Origin: JAIEPM01 sp964546815 | GTDB taxonomy: Bacteria; Cyanobacteriota; Vampirovibrionia; Obscuribacterales; Obscuribacteraceae | Length of the DNA stretch: 64,000 bases | Direction: 5' to 3' | NCBI GenBank assembly: GCA_964546815.1 | Contig: CAZJLR010000002.1 | Span: 1-64,000, forward strand | Part shown: positions 26,646 through 35,418 of the stretch, piece by piece | How the letters are laid out: the number at the start of each line of letters is the position of its first letter | How positions within the stretch are numbered: position 1 is the first letter of the stretch | Notes under the pieces: model-generated | Seen by the model: only the letters and a program-made list of their open reading frames with translations | What the model was told of the DNA's origin: nothing | The model's database searches: none | Translations under genes and position numbers: made by a program

Positions 26646-27779
26646 ATGAAGCTGCTTGAATTTCTAGAAGATTTGATAGGAGGCAAACTTTTTACTCTTA
26701 TTCTCAAAGAAACACGCCAAATTTTGAGAGACAAGCAACAGTTATTTTTATTGACATTTCCACCGGTAGTGCAAATTTGTCTTTACGGATTTGCATTGAG
26801 CCCAGACGTGCAAGACCTTCGCTTGGGCATCGACGATGAATGCAAAACCTACAAAAGCCGGGAGCTTTGTTCTGCATTTGTAGAAAACGAAGTATTTAAA
26901 GTCGCGAAATCGCCGTTAAATCTTGACGAACTTATGAAATCAATTGAGATTGGAAATATCGACGCCGGGCTTGTTATTCCACCAGATTTCGACAGACGCA
27001 TAAGCCAGGGAAAACAGGCAAATGTGCAACTAATTATTGACGCTGTCGACGCAAATACTGCCGGCATAGCTCAAGGTTACGCGACCCAAATGTTTGACGC
27101 CTTCAGCCGCGGACTCAGCAAAACACCGGTCTTGCAACCAATAAAAGCTGAAACAACATACGTTTATAACTCTGGGCTGATTTCTGCCTGGTTCTTCTTG
27201 CCCGGTGTTTTAGGGCTGGTCTTAACCTTGTCCGGAACACTGGTATCAACAGTAACACTGGTTAAAGAGAAAGACTCCGGCACCCTTGAACAACTGTTGA
27301 TGACTCCGGCAGACTCCTGGGAAATTTTAGTAGCGAAAGTAATTCCTCTTTTGGTAATGCTGAACGGCACAGTTTTAATCGCACTTAGCATAGGCAAGAT
27401 TATGTTCAATTTGCCATTTCGAGGCAATTTCTTGCTCTATATGTTTGTTTCAAATATCTATATTTTTGTTGTAATTGCAATCGGCATTATTCTTGCCACC
27501 ATTTCAAAAAATCAACGGCAGGCCATCTTGACCTCGTTCTTTTTCAATTTGCCCTTGATTCAACTTTCAGGATCCTTGTCTCCTTTAGAAAGCATGCCAG
27601 ATCTTTTTAAGACTCTAAGCTATTTAAATCCACTCAGATACTACATACAGTGCATCAGAAACATATTGCTGAAAGGTGTCGGCTTTGACATTATCTGGCC
27701 GGACATAGCGGTATTGGCATGTGCAGCAACATTTTTATTGCTTACGAGTGCAGCAAGATTTAGGAAACAGCTAGGATAA
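26646..27779 (+). CDS. ABC-2 type permease subunit 2 (YbhR-like)
   Basis: A 377-residue paralogue of the preceding permease, with the same layout: a membrane helix near residue 30, a periplasmic domain carrying DAGLVIPPDFDRRI, and five C-terminal helices. The coupling loop reads VKEKDSGTLEQLLMTP. It starts 15 bp after the first permease with a GGGGAGG ribosome site. The two permeases, the adaptor and the ATPase form one operon with matching overlaps. Confidence 0.9.
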   Translation: MKLLEFLEDLIGGKLFTLILKETRQILRDKQQLFLLTFPPVVQICLYGFALSPDVQDLRLGIDDECKTYKSRELCSAFVENEVFKVAKSPLNLDELMKSIEIGNIDAGLVIPPDFDRRISQGKQANVQLIIDAVDANTAGIAQGYATQMFDAFSRGLSKTPVLQPIKAETTYVYNSGLISAWFFLPGVLGLVLTLSGTLVSTVTLVKEKDSGTLEQLLMTPADSWEILVAKVIPLLVMLNGTVLIALSIGKIMFNLPFRGNFLLYMFVSNIYIFVVIAIGIILATISKNQRQAILTSFFFNLPLIQLSGSLSPLESMPDLFKTLSYLNPLRYYIQCIRNILLKGVGFDIIWPDIAVLACAATFLLLTSAARFRKQLG

Positions 27780-27827
27780 AGCATGAACAAAACGCATGAA
27801 ATGAATACTAGCTTTCTTGCAAGCAAC

Positions 27828-27843
27828 CATACCGGTTGGTATG
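27828..27843. promoter_or_regulatory. TetR operator, copy 2, before the outer membrane factor
   Basis: CATACCGGTTGGTATG has the same arms as the palindrome at 22219-22234 (CATACC and GGTATG), with a different 4-bp centre (GGTT against GAGT). The shared GGTATGAT extends the match on the right. It lies 26 bp before the likely start of the TolC-like gene, after the permease stop, so that gene may have its own TetR-controlled promoter. Confidence 0.75.
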
Positions 27844-27869
27844 ATTATGCGCTGAGAGGAATGATGACC

Positions 27870-29699
27870 ATGAGCAGCGCAAGCAAGTACTTCTGCCTCA
27901 TCTGCAGCATAGTCATGTTGCAGCAATCAGCTCTAGCCAAAGACAGCCAGACGAATTCTCTCGGCAAAGTTAATAGGTCTCTTGCACAAAAAGAAAGTAC
28001 AGCACCAGCGCAGACAGATAAGTCAACATCACCAACTGAAGACATTCCTCTTCGCCCTTCAATCATCCCAAACAAACAGCAACCAGAAGCAACAAACGGG
28101 TCTGCAGAAAATACAAGCAACGCATGCGATGCGGTCACTGACGACTACAATCAGCACAAAAATTCTTCACCATCTATTAAATCACCGCTTCCGTCCCAAC
28201 AACCCAAAGAATCAAAATCGAATACTGTACTTAAAACTGGCAATCCTGAAAGCCCAGGACCCAGTCAATCGATAAGCAAAAAACCTGCAATTGATGAAAT
28301 TCAATTACAAAGGCCGGCACTAACATCGCTGATAACGATTAACGATTATTTGAATCCGTTTCAGCTTGATGCAGCCAGCTCAACATCAATGACTTTGCGA
28401 CGCGCACTAGACCTGGCGATAAACCAAAATCTTGCTCTAAAAATAAGTAGAACAAATACAAAACAAAAAGAATACGCGTACTTTTCGTCTTTAGGAAATT
28501 TCCTGCCGAATGCAACAGGCGGGTTTAGCGAGTACTTCGTAAAAGGCCAAATAAGCTTACCTTCCGCAGCATCGTCGCTGCTGGGCAGCTCGGCCGCGGC
28601 AGGCGCGCCAAGAAGCGGTACGCTCAATGTTCGTAGTCCATTTGAAATAATGCACGCCGGACTGGAATATTACGCCTATAGAGGTGGAAGCATTCTTTTT
28701 GGAGCGCAACAAGCCAAGCACAATCTAAAAGCCGCAGTTCATCAAGAAAAAGCTAGTCTCAGCGACACATTGATGAGCGTGACAAAGAACTATTACAATT
28801 TAGTGCTTGCAGAAACGCTCTTACAAATTCGCATTGATGCAGTAAAGACCTCGGAAGAACAACTGCGCCGCAATCTAGATCGCTTTCACGCTGGGCTTGC
28901 GACCAACCTCGACGTATTGCAATCGCGCACTCAACTTTCCCGAGACAGACAAAACCTTGTCGACCAGCAAACCAACAGACGCTCTGCCGCAATCAGCCTG
29001 GCAGTGTCGCTGAATGTAGACTTGGGTCAAGACTTAATTCCGGTAGACTTGCTGGTGAAGAAAACACGACTTATAGACCCTCGCTTGAGCATCGCAGACA
29101 TACTTCAAATAGCCATAGATAACAGACCAGAACTTAAACAATATGAAGAACTGAGAATTGCTGCCAAGAAAGCAATCATGGTGTCGGCAGCAAACCTTCA
29201 GCCAACAGTTCTCTTAACAGGCCAGGCATATGGAATTGGACCGCCCTCCAATCTTGGTCCTCTCGGCGTTTTTGCAGTCAACGTAAATTGGCGCTTGCGT
29301 GGATTTGGAACAGTTGACGCAAACAACGTACAGCAAAGCCGCTGGGCTGCAAGACAAACAGTTTTGCAGTCACAGCAAGAACTCCAAACTATTATGAACG
29401 ACGTGAGAAACTCATACCTACAAATTCTAGACAAAGAAAGAAACATTGAGGAAGCCAGTGCAGGAGTGCAATCATCTCTTGAAGAATTACGCCTTGCAGA
29501 ACTGAGAAAAAGCAGCGGACTTGGAAGCAACATAGACATCATCACGGGCCAACGCGACTATACGCAAGCCCTAGTCGACCAGGCCCAAGCCATCATAAAC
29601 TTCGACATTGCACAAGCACAACTTGTACACGACATGGGATTGATCAGCACCTCATCACTTACAAGCGGCCGCCTCTTAAGTAAAGCTCAACTCAAATAA
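27870..29699 (+). CDS. TolC-family outer membrane efflux protein
   Basis: A 609-residue outer membrane factor. I place the start at 27870: it follows an AGAGGA site, gives a signal peptide (CLICSIVMLQQSALA), and falls after the operator; the open frame runs back to 27783. Residues about 25-165 are an unusual Ser/Pro/Asn/Lys-rich disordered stretch before the fold. The two OEP repeats follow, from TLRRALDLAINQNLALKIS and from RLSIADILQIAIDNRPELKQYEELR; each repeat contributes helices to the trimeric tunnel. It completes a tripartite exporter with the upstream genes. The long disordered N-terminus could reach through the wall layer. Confidence 0.88.
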   Translation: MSSASKYFCLICSIVMLQQSALAKDSQTNSLGKVNRSLAQKESTAPAQTDKSTSPTEDIPLRPSIIPNKQQPEATNGSAENTSNACDAVTDDYNQHKNSSPSIKSPLPSQQPKESKSNTVLKTGNPESPGPSQSISKKPAIDEIQLQRPALTSLITINDYLNPFQLDAASSTSMTLRRALDLAINQNLALKISRTNTKQKEYAYFSSLGNFLPNATGGFSEYFVKGQISLPSAASSLLGSSAAAGAPRSGTLNVRSPFEIMHAGLEYYAYRGGSILFGAQQAKHNLKAAVHQEKASLSDTLMSVTKNYYNLVLAETLLQIRIDAVKTSEEQLRRNLDRFHAGLATNLDVLQSRTQLSRDRQNLVDQQTNRRSAAISLAVSLNVDLGQDLIPVDLLVKKTRLIDPRLSIADILQIAIDNRPELKQYEELRIAAKKAIMVSAANLQPTVLLTGQAYGIGPPSNLGPLGVFAVNVNWRLRGFGTVDANNVQQSRWAARQTVLQSQQELQTIMNDVRNSYLQILDKERNIEEASAGVQSSLEELRLAELRKSSGLGSNIDIITGQRDYTQALVDQAQAIINFDIAQAQLVHDMGLISTSSLTSGRLLSKAQLK

Positions 29700-29855
29700 T
29701 CAATCGATTTCCAGGCGGAGTTCTTCAATGCCGGCTTGCGACGCAAGGGATCTAATCTCAAATTCTCGGGGGCTTAATATTGGAGATACGGATCTGCTTC
29801 AAATGAACTAAGATGTCGGTCTGGCTCAAGAACTGGTAAGGAAAGTCCACGGCAA

Positions 29856-31103
29856 ATGGAAAAAACGCGGCAATTTATTTCGGCACTGCTGATTTCAGGG
29901 GCATGCTTTTGGCAATGCGCTGCATTTGCTGAGACAAGCACCGACGTAAAAGCATACTACGAAGAATTTCATCGTCATCCCGAATTAGGAAAGGCCGAAT
30001 TCAGAACTGCAGAATATATAAAAGCGAAACTGAAAGACTTTGGCTACACAAACATCCAAAGCATAAAAGCAGCTCCTACAACAGTTATAGCGATCCTTGA
30101 TACAGCAAAAGCAGGGCCCACCATTTGCTTTCGCGCAGAAATGGACGCACGAAAATGCCAGGAAAACAGCGGTGTTCCATACGCAAGTGAAATCGCAGGG
30201 ACAATGCACAACTGCGGACACGACGCACATAGCGCCATCTTACTCGAAACTGCACATAGGTTGATGCAAAGCAAAGATTCACTTGTCGGCAAAATTGTGT
30301 TTTTGTTTCAACCTGCTGAAGAATGCGCGGGCGGTGCAGATGACATTGTTAACGATGGCATCTTAAATCGATTGGGCGTCAAAGCAATATTTGCGCAGCA
30401 TTGTGCACCCGGAGTAGCATCTGGGACTCATTTGCTCAAAGCTGGTGCGGTGATGGCAGGCAGCAACTCATTGACTGTTAGCATCCACGGAAAAGGAGGC
30501 CATGCGGCTCAAGTCCACGAAAGAGATGATTTGATGGGGCTGGCATCACTTTTGACTTTAGAACTCGAAAGGCTTCCATCGCGATGTGTCGACCCAATTC
30601 AATATCCGACGATTTGCGCAATTACAAAAATCGATAGTTCCAGCGAACAAAGCAACGTGGCAGCAGATAGCGTTACTTTGGCGGGAACAATTAGAGCCTT
30701 CTATAACTTAGACGACAAGTTGTTCAGATCCAAATCATTCAAAGAACTATGTAATCAGCTTGTTGAGGGTTTTGCACTAGCATACGGTGTCGAAGCGAAA
30801 ACTACGATAAAGCCAGGCGCTCCAGTAACCAGTAATGACACAAGGTTGTGCAAAGCTCTCGAAAGCACGTTAAAAACTGCCGGCATTAAGATTGAAGACT
30901 CAGACAGATCTCTGTTTTCAGAAGACTTTGCTTACTACACCGCAGGCACAGCATGCGCGTATTTTGGGTTGGGCATCGCCAAAGAAAATCAAGGCAAAGA
31001 AAACTTGCATTCTGCCACTTTTAACATTAGCGAAGAATGCCTTGAAAGCGGAGTAAATCTATTCGAAACCATTGCAAAGAAAAGCTCAGAACTAGGGCTT
31101 TAA
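29856..31103 (+). CDS. Exported M20D-family amidohydrolase (hippurate hydrolase-like)
   Basis: A 415-residue metalloenzyme with a signal peptide (residues 1-25, ending CAAFA). The M20D landmarks are present: HRHPELG, the metal-binding CGHDAH, the catalytic pair in QPAEECAGGA, and HAAQVHERDD in the dimer domain. The usual RADMDALP becomes RAEMDARKC, keeping the metal Asp. Members hydrolyse N-acyl or amide bonds in acyl amino acids; here the reaction would be in the periplasm, which is less common. The ATG has an AAGGAAAG site. It is transcribed alone, 156 bp after the outer membrane factor, and converges with the kinase gene. Confidence 0.85.
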   Translation: MEKTRQFISALLISGACFWQCAAFAETSTDVKAYYEEFHRHPELGKAEFRTAEYIKAKLKDFGYTNIQSIKAAPTTVIAILDTAKAGPTICFRAEMDARKCQENSGVPYASEIAGTMHNCGHDAHSAILLETAHRLMQSKDSLVGKIVFLFQPAEECAGGADDIVNDGILNRLGVKAIFAQHCAPGVASGTHLLKAGAVMAGSNSLTVSIHGKGGHAAQVHERDDLMGLASLLTLELERLPSRCVDPIQYPTICAITKIDSSSEQSNVAADSVTLAGTIRAFYNLDDKLFRSKSFKELCNQLVEGFALAYGVEAKTTIKPGAPVTSNDTRLCKALESTLKTAGIKIEDSDRSLFSEDFAYYTAGTACAYFGLGIAKENQGKENLHSATFNISEECLESGVNLFETIAKKSSELGL

Positions 31104-31112
31104 GCTGGTGAT

Positions 31113-33110
31113 TTATTTGGACTTGTTAGCAGTCCGGTGCATTCTGTGCATACCTTTTGATTCAGCCGTGATCATATTCAAATTCGATTCAGCCTGCTCG
31201 ATATAGACAGAGTCTCGGCTGCGTTCTAAATCAAGAGCACTTTTAGCTATAGATATAGCCTTGTTGTAATTCCCTTCTTTAGCATAGACCTTTGCTAGTG
31301 AATATGCGACATTGACACTGGAACCCGAATAGCTATTCTCAAGGCTTCTCGCCAAAATTAGTCTTGACGCCAAAGTCACTCTTTCACCTTTATCGTATCC
31401 AATCTGATGCTGGAAATCACCCAATTCGTCTAAAATACGAGCCACATCAACCGGGCTCAAGTCGTTGCTGTGCTGATCTATTTTGTCAAAACACTTATCT
31501 GAGAATTTCCTCGCCTCATCAAGATTTGAAGAAGCAGCAAGCTTATAACACTCAGCAACATCGATGTAATAGGCAACTACAGCAGCGTTATATCCTACAA
31601 GCGACTTTACGATTTCCTGCAACTCTCGCACAAACTCTGAGCATTCTTTTGCCATTCCCAAACGCAAATAAAGACTAAGAGCCTTGAATATTCGACTTCT
31701 GGAACTTTCCAGATGGTTCGCATATAGCAAAAGTTCTGCAGCCGATCGCTCGTATGCTAACTGGTATTTGCCACCATCAAAGATGCAAGCGTCTGTTTGC
31801 TTGATTACATCAAATATCTCCGAAGAATTTATCAACGGAGAATCTGCAGTTTTGCTGGCTTTCATATCGTTAACAATGTCAGCGGCAGCGCTTAATATTT
31901 CAGTGTCGGCAATCGCATCTTTCATATCGTCGGCACTGTGCGAAAAATGACGACAAATTGGAAGCAAAGCCCTGAAGGCTAACGTTTCAGCCTGGCGATT
32001 GTGACCTTGCTTTTTTTGAGCTTGCGCTTGCCTGATGTATTCTCTTGCACTTTCAATTGCCCTGGCGCGTGCACCAGACACGACAGACCTTGATTCAACA
32101 TGTTTTACACTTAGCTGATTCACCAGTACAATTCCGGCGACTAAAAGCACAGCAATTGCAGCCAGAAGCTTTACCATTGTTTTGGAGCGACCGCTTACAA
32201 CGTCAGCCTCGCCAATAACCAGTTTGACTGTGCCCAACTTAAGCTCATCAGAGCGCCCCTCCCTGACAAGATTGAGCGCATAGGCAAATTCACCCATAGA
32301 CTGAAATCGATTTGCAGGGTCTTTTTGCAACGCTTTGAAAATCACCATCTCTAAACCTTGAGGAAGATTTCGCCCTTGAGGAAGCTTAGAAAGCTGCCGG
32401 GGCAGCTCGTTAAGATGTTTACTGATTATCGAGAGGGGATGCACTGAGTCTAGCGGCAAAACACCAGACAAGCACTCATACAGCGTGCAGCCGAGGGAGT
32501 ATATATCTGAACGCTGATCTGCTTTCAGCCCCTCGCAAACTTCAGGGCTCATATAATGAATACTTCCGATCAGCACACCAGTCTGGGTTAGTTTTTGCAC
32601 TGTGTTGGCATCTTTGATTACCCTCGACAAGCCAAAATCAAGAACTTTCACTAAGATAGGATTTGAGTCTTTTACAAGCAGAATATTTTGGGGCTTAAGG
32701 TCTCGGTGGATGATTTCCTTAGCGTGAACAGACTGGACAGCTTCACAAATTTGTATGCCAATATCAATGACCTCGGCTGGCGAAAACGACGGTGAAGCTG
32801 CAATTCGAGCGGCCAGGGTCTCACCTTCGACATATTCCATAGACATGTAGGGCAAACCGTTTGCGGTAGTGCCAATGCTATAAACACGCACGATATTCGG
32901 ATGCTCTAGCTCAGAGAGAATACGAGCTTCTTGCTCAAAACGAGCCATTTGTTCTTCGTCATGTACTATCGTTGCATGCAAGATTTTAATTGCTACGACG
33001 CGCGATAAATCAATCTGTTCGGCTCGATATACGCTGCCGAGCCCACCTGTGCCTAAAAGTGATAAGACACGGTATTTTTCGTCTATCGTTGTGCCAATTA
33101 ATGCATCCAT
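31113..33110 (-). CDS. Membrane Ser/Thr protein kinase with a TPR-like sensor domain
   Basis: A 665-residue PknB-type kinase. Residues about 12-275 form the kinase: glycine loop LLGTGGLGSVY, VAIKIL, the catalytic loop HRDLKPQN (Asp137), DFGLSRV, and MSPEVCEGLKADQRSDIYSLG split over the activation region. One membrane helix (about residues 312-332, LLAAIAVLLVAGIVLV) separates it from an extracytoplasmic helical domain of some 330 residues that looks like TPR repeats, the last near LAKVYAKEGNYNKAISIAKSAL. No PASTA domain is present. It could sense a protein or peptide outside the inner membrane and phosphorylate cytosolic targets. No phosphatase is adjacent. Confidence 0.9.
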   Translation of the reverse strand: MDALIGTTIDEKYRVLSLLGTGGLGSVYRAEQIDLSRVVAIKILHATIVHDEEQMARFEQEARILSELEHPNIVRVYSIGTTANGLPYMSMEYVEGETLAARIAASPSFSPAEVIDIGIQICEAVQSVHAKEIIHRDLKPQNILLVKDSNPILVKVLDFGLSRVIKDANTVQKLTQTGVLIGSIHYMSPEVCEGLKADQRSDIYSLGCTLYECLSGVLPLDSVHPLSIISKHLNELPRQLSKLPQGRNLPQGLEMVIFKALQKDPANRFQSMGEFAYALNLVREGRSDELKLGTVKLVIGEADVVSGRSKTMVKLLAAIAVLLVAGIVLVNQLSVKHVESRSVVSGARARAIESAREYIRQAQAQKKQGHNRQAETLAFRALLPICRHFSHSADDMKDAIADTEILSAAADIVNDMKASKTADSPLINSSEIFDVIKQTDACIFDGGKYQLAYERSAAELLLYANHLESSRSRIFKALSLYLRLGMAKECSEFVRELQEIVKSLVGYNAAVVAYYIDVAECYKLAASSNLDEARKFSDKCFDKIDQHSNDLSPVDVARILDELGDFQHQIGYDKGERVTLASRLILARSLENSYSGSSVNVAYSLAKVYAKEGNYNKAISIAKSALDLERSRDSVYIEQAESNLNMITAESKGMHRMHRTANKSK

Positions 33111-33254
33111 AAAAGAATCCCTGGCCTGAGATCTTTATTCCACACTTTCTTTACCGGCGGTCGATAAAGTAGCTTACATGGAACGACGGACGCAGCAATG
33201 AAGCAAGTCGAACCAAGCATCTTTCCTGATCATCTACCAATTCAACCCAAAAAG

Positions 33255-33287
33255 AACGCTCTGGCCCCACTCCAGAGCGTTTTTTTT
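33255..33287 (+). terminator. Intrinsic terminator without an obvious upstream gene
   Basis: A perfect 10-bp stem (33255-33264 with 33272-33281, AACGCTCTGG/CCAGAGCGTT) and a 7-nt loop are followed by a run of seven to eight T on the plus strand. No plus-strand gene ends here: the nearest upstream gene on that strand ends at 31103. It may end a short non-coding RNA that starts in the 33120-33200 region. Confidence 0.75.
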
Positions 33288-33392
33288 GGTGGATTCTTTG
33301 AAAAGGGGATAATTTAGCTTGAGAATTCACACTCCTGCATTATTCCGTGATACATATTGAGCGATAAATTGCAGTCTTGACGGAGTGAGTAA

Positions 33393-33920
33393 ATGTTCAA
33401 TTTCATTTTGATGGCGCTCTTAGTTCCATTTGGGGCTCTTCTTGCTTTTGCAGCGAAGAAGCCAGATACATTTCGCGTCGAACGAGAATTGAATATGAAA
33501 GCAAGCGCCGACAAAGTGTTTCCATTCATAAATGATCTGCACAAATGGACTTCATGGTCTCCATACGAAAACCGCGACCCGCAAATGAAAAGAACCTACA
33601 GTGGAACTGAAAGCGGCGTAGGGGCTGTCTACGAATGGGATGGCGACAATAATGTAGGCTCTGGTCGAATGGAAATTTTGACTTCATCGGCTCCATCGAG
33701 AATTGTAATCAAGCTAGATTTTTTCAAACCATTTGAAGGTCACAACACAGCAGAGTTCACTATTGATGCCACGGCAGACGGCAGCAAAGTTAAATGGGCT
33801 ATGTATGGTCCCTGTGATTACCGCGCAAAACTGATGCACTGCTTTATAAACATTGACCAGATGTGTGGAAAAGACTTTGCCGAAGGCCTGGCAAAATTGA
33901 AAACAATTGTGGAAGCCTGA
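33393..33920 (+). CDS. SRPBCC/START-like ligand-binding protein, membrane-anchored
   Basis: A 175-residue protein with an N-terminal hydrophobic segment (residues 2-20) that is either an uncleaved anchor or a signal peptide. The rest is a polyketide-cyclase/SRPBCC domain: FRVERELNMKASADKVFPFINDLHKW, the turn WTSWSPYE, and a long C-terminal helix. SRPBCC folds hold hydrophobic ligands in a deep cavity; the ligand is unknown. A GGAGTGAG site precedes the ATG. It is a single gene, downstream of the orphan terminator and convergent with the FAD oxidoreductase gene. Confidence 0.8.
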   Translation: MFNFILMALLVPFGALLAFAAKKPDTFRVERELNMKASADKVFPFINDLHKWTSWSPYENRDPQMKRTYSGTESGVGAVYEWDGDNNVGSGRMEILTSSAPSRIVIKLDFFKPFEGHNTAEFTIDATADGSKVKWAMYGPCDYRAKLMHCFINIDQMCGKDFAEGLAKLKTIVEA

Positions 33921-33955
33921 GACCCGTTCTGCCTTTCATTGTAAGCCGCTTTCAA

Positions 33956-35311
33956 TTAACTGGAAAAACCGATGCCGAAAGCATCGAGCATTTTCAGCAT
34001 CAAACTTGCCGGCTTTCCTTTATCGAGAGCACGCAATGAGTCAGTTACTAAACTGACCGATAGAGACCGAAAAGGCTCTGGAGGGTATGGAAACGGCTTG
34101 TGCTGCACCATAGATAAAGACAAAAGTTCGTTGTCTTTGGCCAATGCCATATGTGCCAGAATTTTTCCGGCCACACGTGTGCTTCCTATGCCGTGCCCCG
34201 TATAACCCAGGGCGTAGACAACTTTTCCGCCCTCAACCGTTCCGAAAAATGGCGTCAAACGTGTGGTCGATGCGATGGGTCCACCCCAGGCAAAAGGAAA
34301 TTGCAAGTCATGCAATTGCGGAAAGTGTTTTACAAAACTTTCGCGCAAATTTTTATAGTGCCATTGAGAATGATCACATGCAGCATCAACTTTATTTGGC
34401 GGGAAGTAGCTTGCCTCGCTGGTTCCCCACAATATACGATTGTCGGCTGTGAGACGATAATAGTTGAAAAAATTTCGGCAGTCTACAATTCCCTGCCTGT
34501 TGCGCCAGCCGATCAAATCTTGTTTTTCTTTGCTGAGCGGCTCACTCACCATAATGTAATCGTACAAAGGAATAAAATGCCAGAGCAAGTGCGGAAATAA
34601 ATGGTGCGAATATGAATCGGTAGCAAGCACAACGCGCTCTGCAGTGACTGTTCCAGACTCGCTTGTCACGACAGAACCCTTTATATTTTTTACTTTGCAG
34701 CGCTCAAAAAATTGCACCCCCATCCGAATACATTCAGACTTGATTTTGTCGACCAGCTTAACGGGGTTAATAATGCCACCACCTGCGACAAATCCTCCTC
34801 CTAGATAAAGCGGCGAGTTGAGCTCAGCTCGCACTTCTTCCTTTGAAAGTATTCGATATCCTTCTATACCTAATTCGGCAGCAACAGCATTGTTGTGAAC
34901 GCAATCTTCCAGGTGTTGTTCAGTCATTGCAATTTGAATTTGGCCAGTTCTTTCAAAATCGCAATCTGAGGCAAACTCTGCTAACTCGTCAATATTTTTC
35001 TTGCCGACAGTCGCCAGCCGCGCCGCCTCATCTTTACCGAAGTGCTTAATTGCCAACGCGTGCGAATGATCGATGCATGCACTAATCATTCCAGCATTTC
35101 GGCCGCTGCCGCCGTAGCCGGCGACACCTTGCTCGAGCACGATGATTTCTTTTGATTGATCAAGTTGCTTGAGAAAATAAGCTGTCCATAAACCAGTAAA
35201 ACCAGCGCCTACAATAACGATGTCTGTACGACAATTACTTGGAATTTGCGAAGCTTCGCTCGACCCAGAACGAGTCGCTAGCCAATAACACGTCTGCTCT
35301 ATTGGAGGCAT
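33956..35311 (-). CDS. FAD-dependent oxidoreductase, DAO family (PuuB/OrdL-like)
   Basis: A 451-residue flavoprotein of the D-amino-acid-oxidase superfamily. The ADP-binding motif DIVIVGAGFTGLWTAYFL is at residues about 30-48, followed by GSGRNAGM, a signature of the gamma-glutamylputrescine oxidase/OrdL branch. The C-terminal FAD segment is YALGYTGHGIGSTRVAGK. Such enzymes oxidise primary or secondary amines such as gamma-glutamylputrescine or N-methyl amino acids. The exact substrate cannot be told here, and no other putrescine gene is nearby. It is likely monocistronic, 107 bp from the metalloprotease gene upstream. Confidence 0.85.
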   Translation of the reverse strand: MPPIEQTCYWLATRSGSSEASQIPSNCRTDIVIVGAGFTGLWTAYFLKQLDQSKEIIVLEQGVAGYGGSGRNAGMISACIDHSHALAIKHFGKDEAARLATVGKKNIDELAEFASDCDFERTGQIQIAMTEQHLEDCVHNNAVAAELGIEGYRILSKEEVRAELNSPLYLGGGFVAGGGIINPVKLVDKIKSECIRMGVQFFERCKVKNIKGSVVTSESGTVTAERVVLATDSYSHHLFPHLLWHFIPLYDYIMVSEPLSKEKQDLIGWRNRQGIVDCRNFFNYYRLTADNRILWGTSEASYFPPNKVDAACDHSQWHYKNLRESFVKHFPQLHDLQFPFAWGGPIASTTRLTPFFGTVEGGKVVYALGYTGHGIGSTRVAGKILAHMALAKDNELLSLSMVQHKPFPYPPEPFRSLSVSLVTDSLRALDKGKPASLMLKMLDAFGIGFSS

Positions 35312-35418
35312 GCGCAGAGTTTAGCATACAGAAATGATTTGAGGTGCACCAGTAACAGTTATTCTTCCTTGAGATCCGGAAAATAGGTGACCAATGTATC
35401 GCCCGTGTAGAACCGAAA

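Noticed and set aside
29700..29855. Possible tRNA or small RNA after the outer membrane factor gene
   Set aside because: No T-loop consensus (GTTCGAATC-type), no acceptor stem pairing and no terminator were found.
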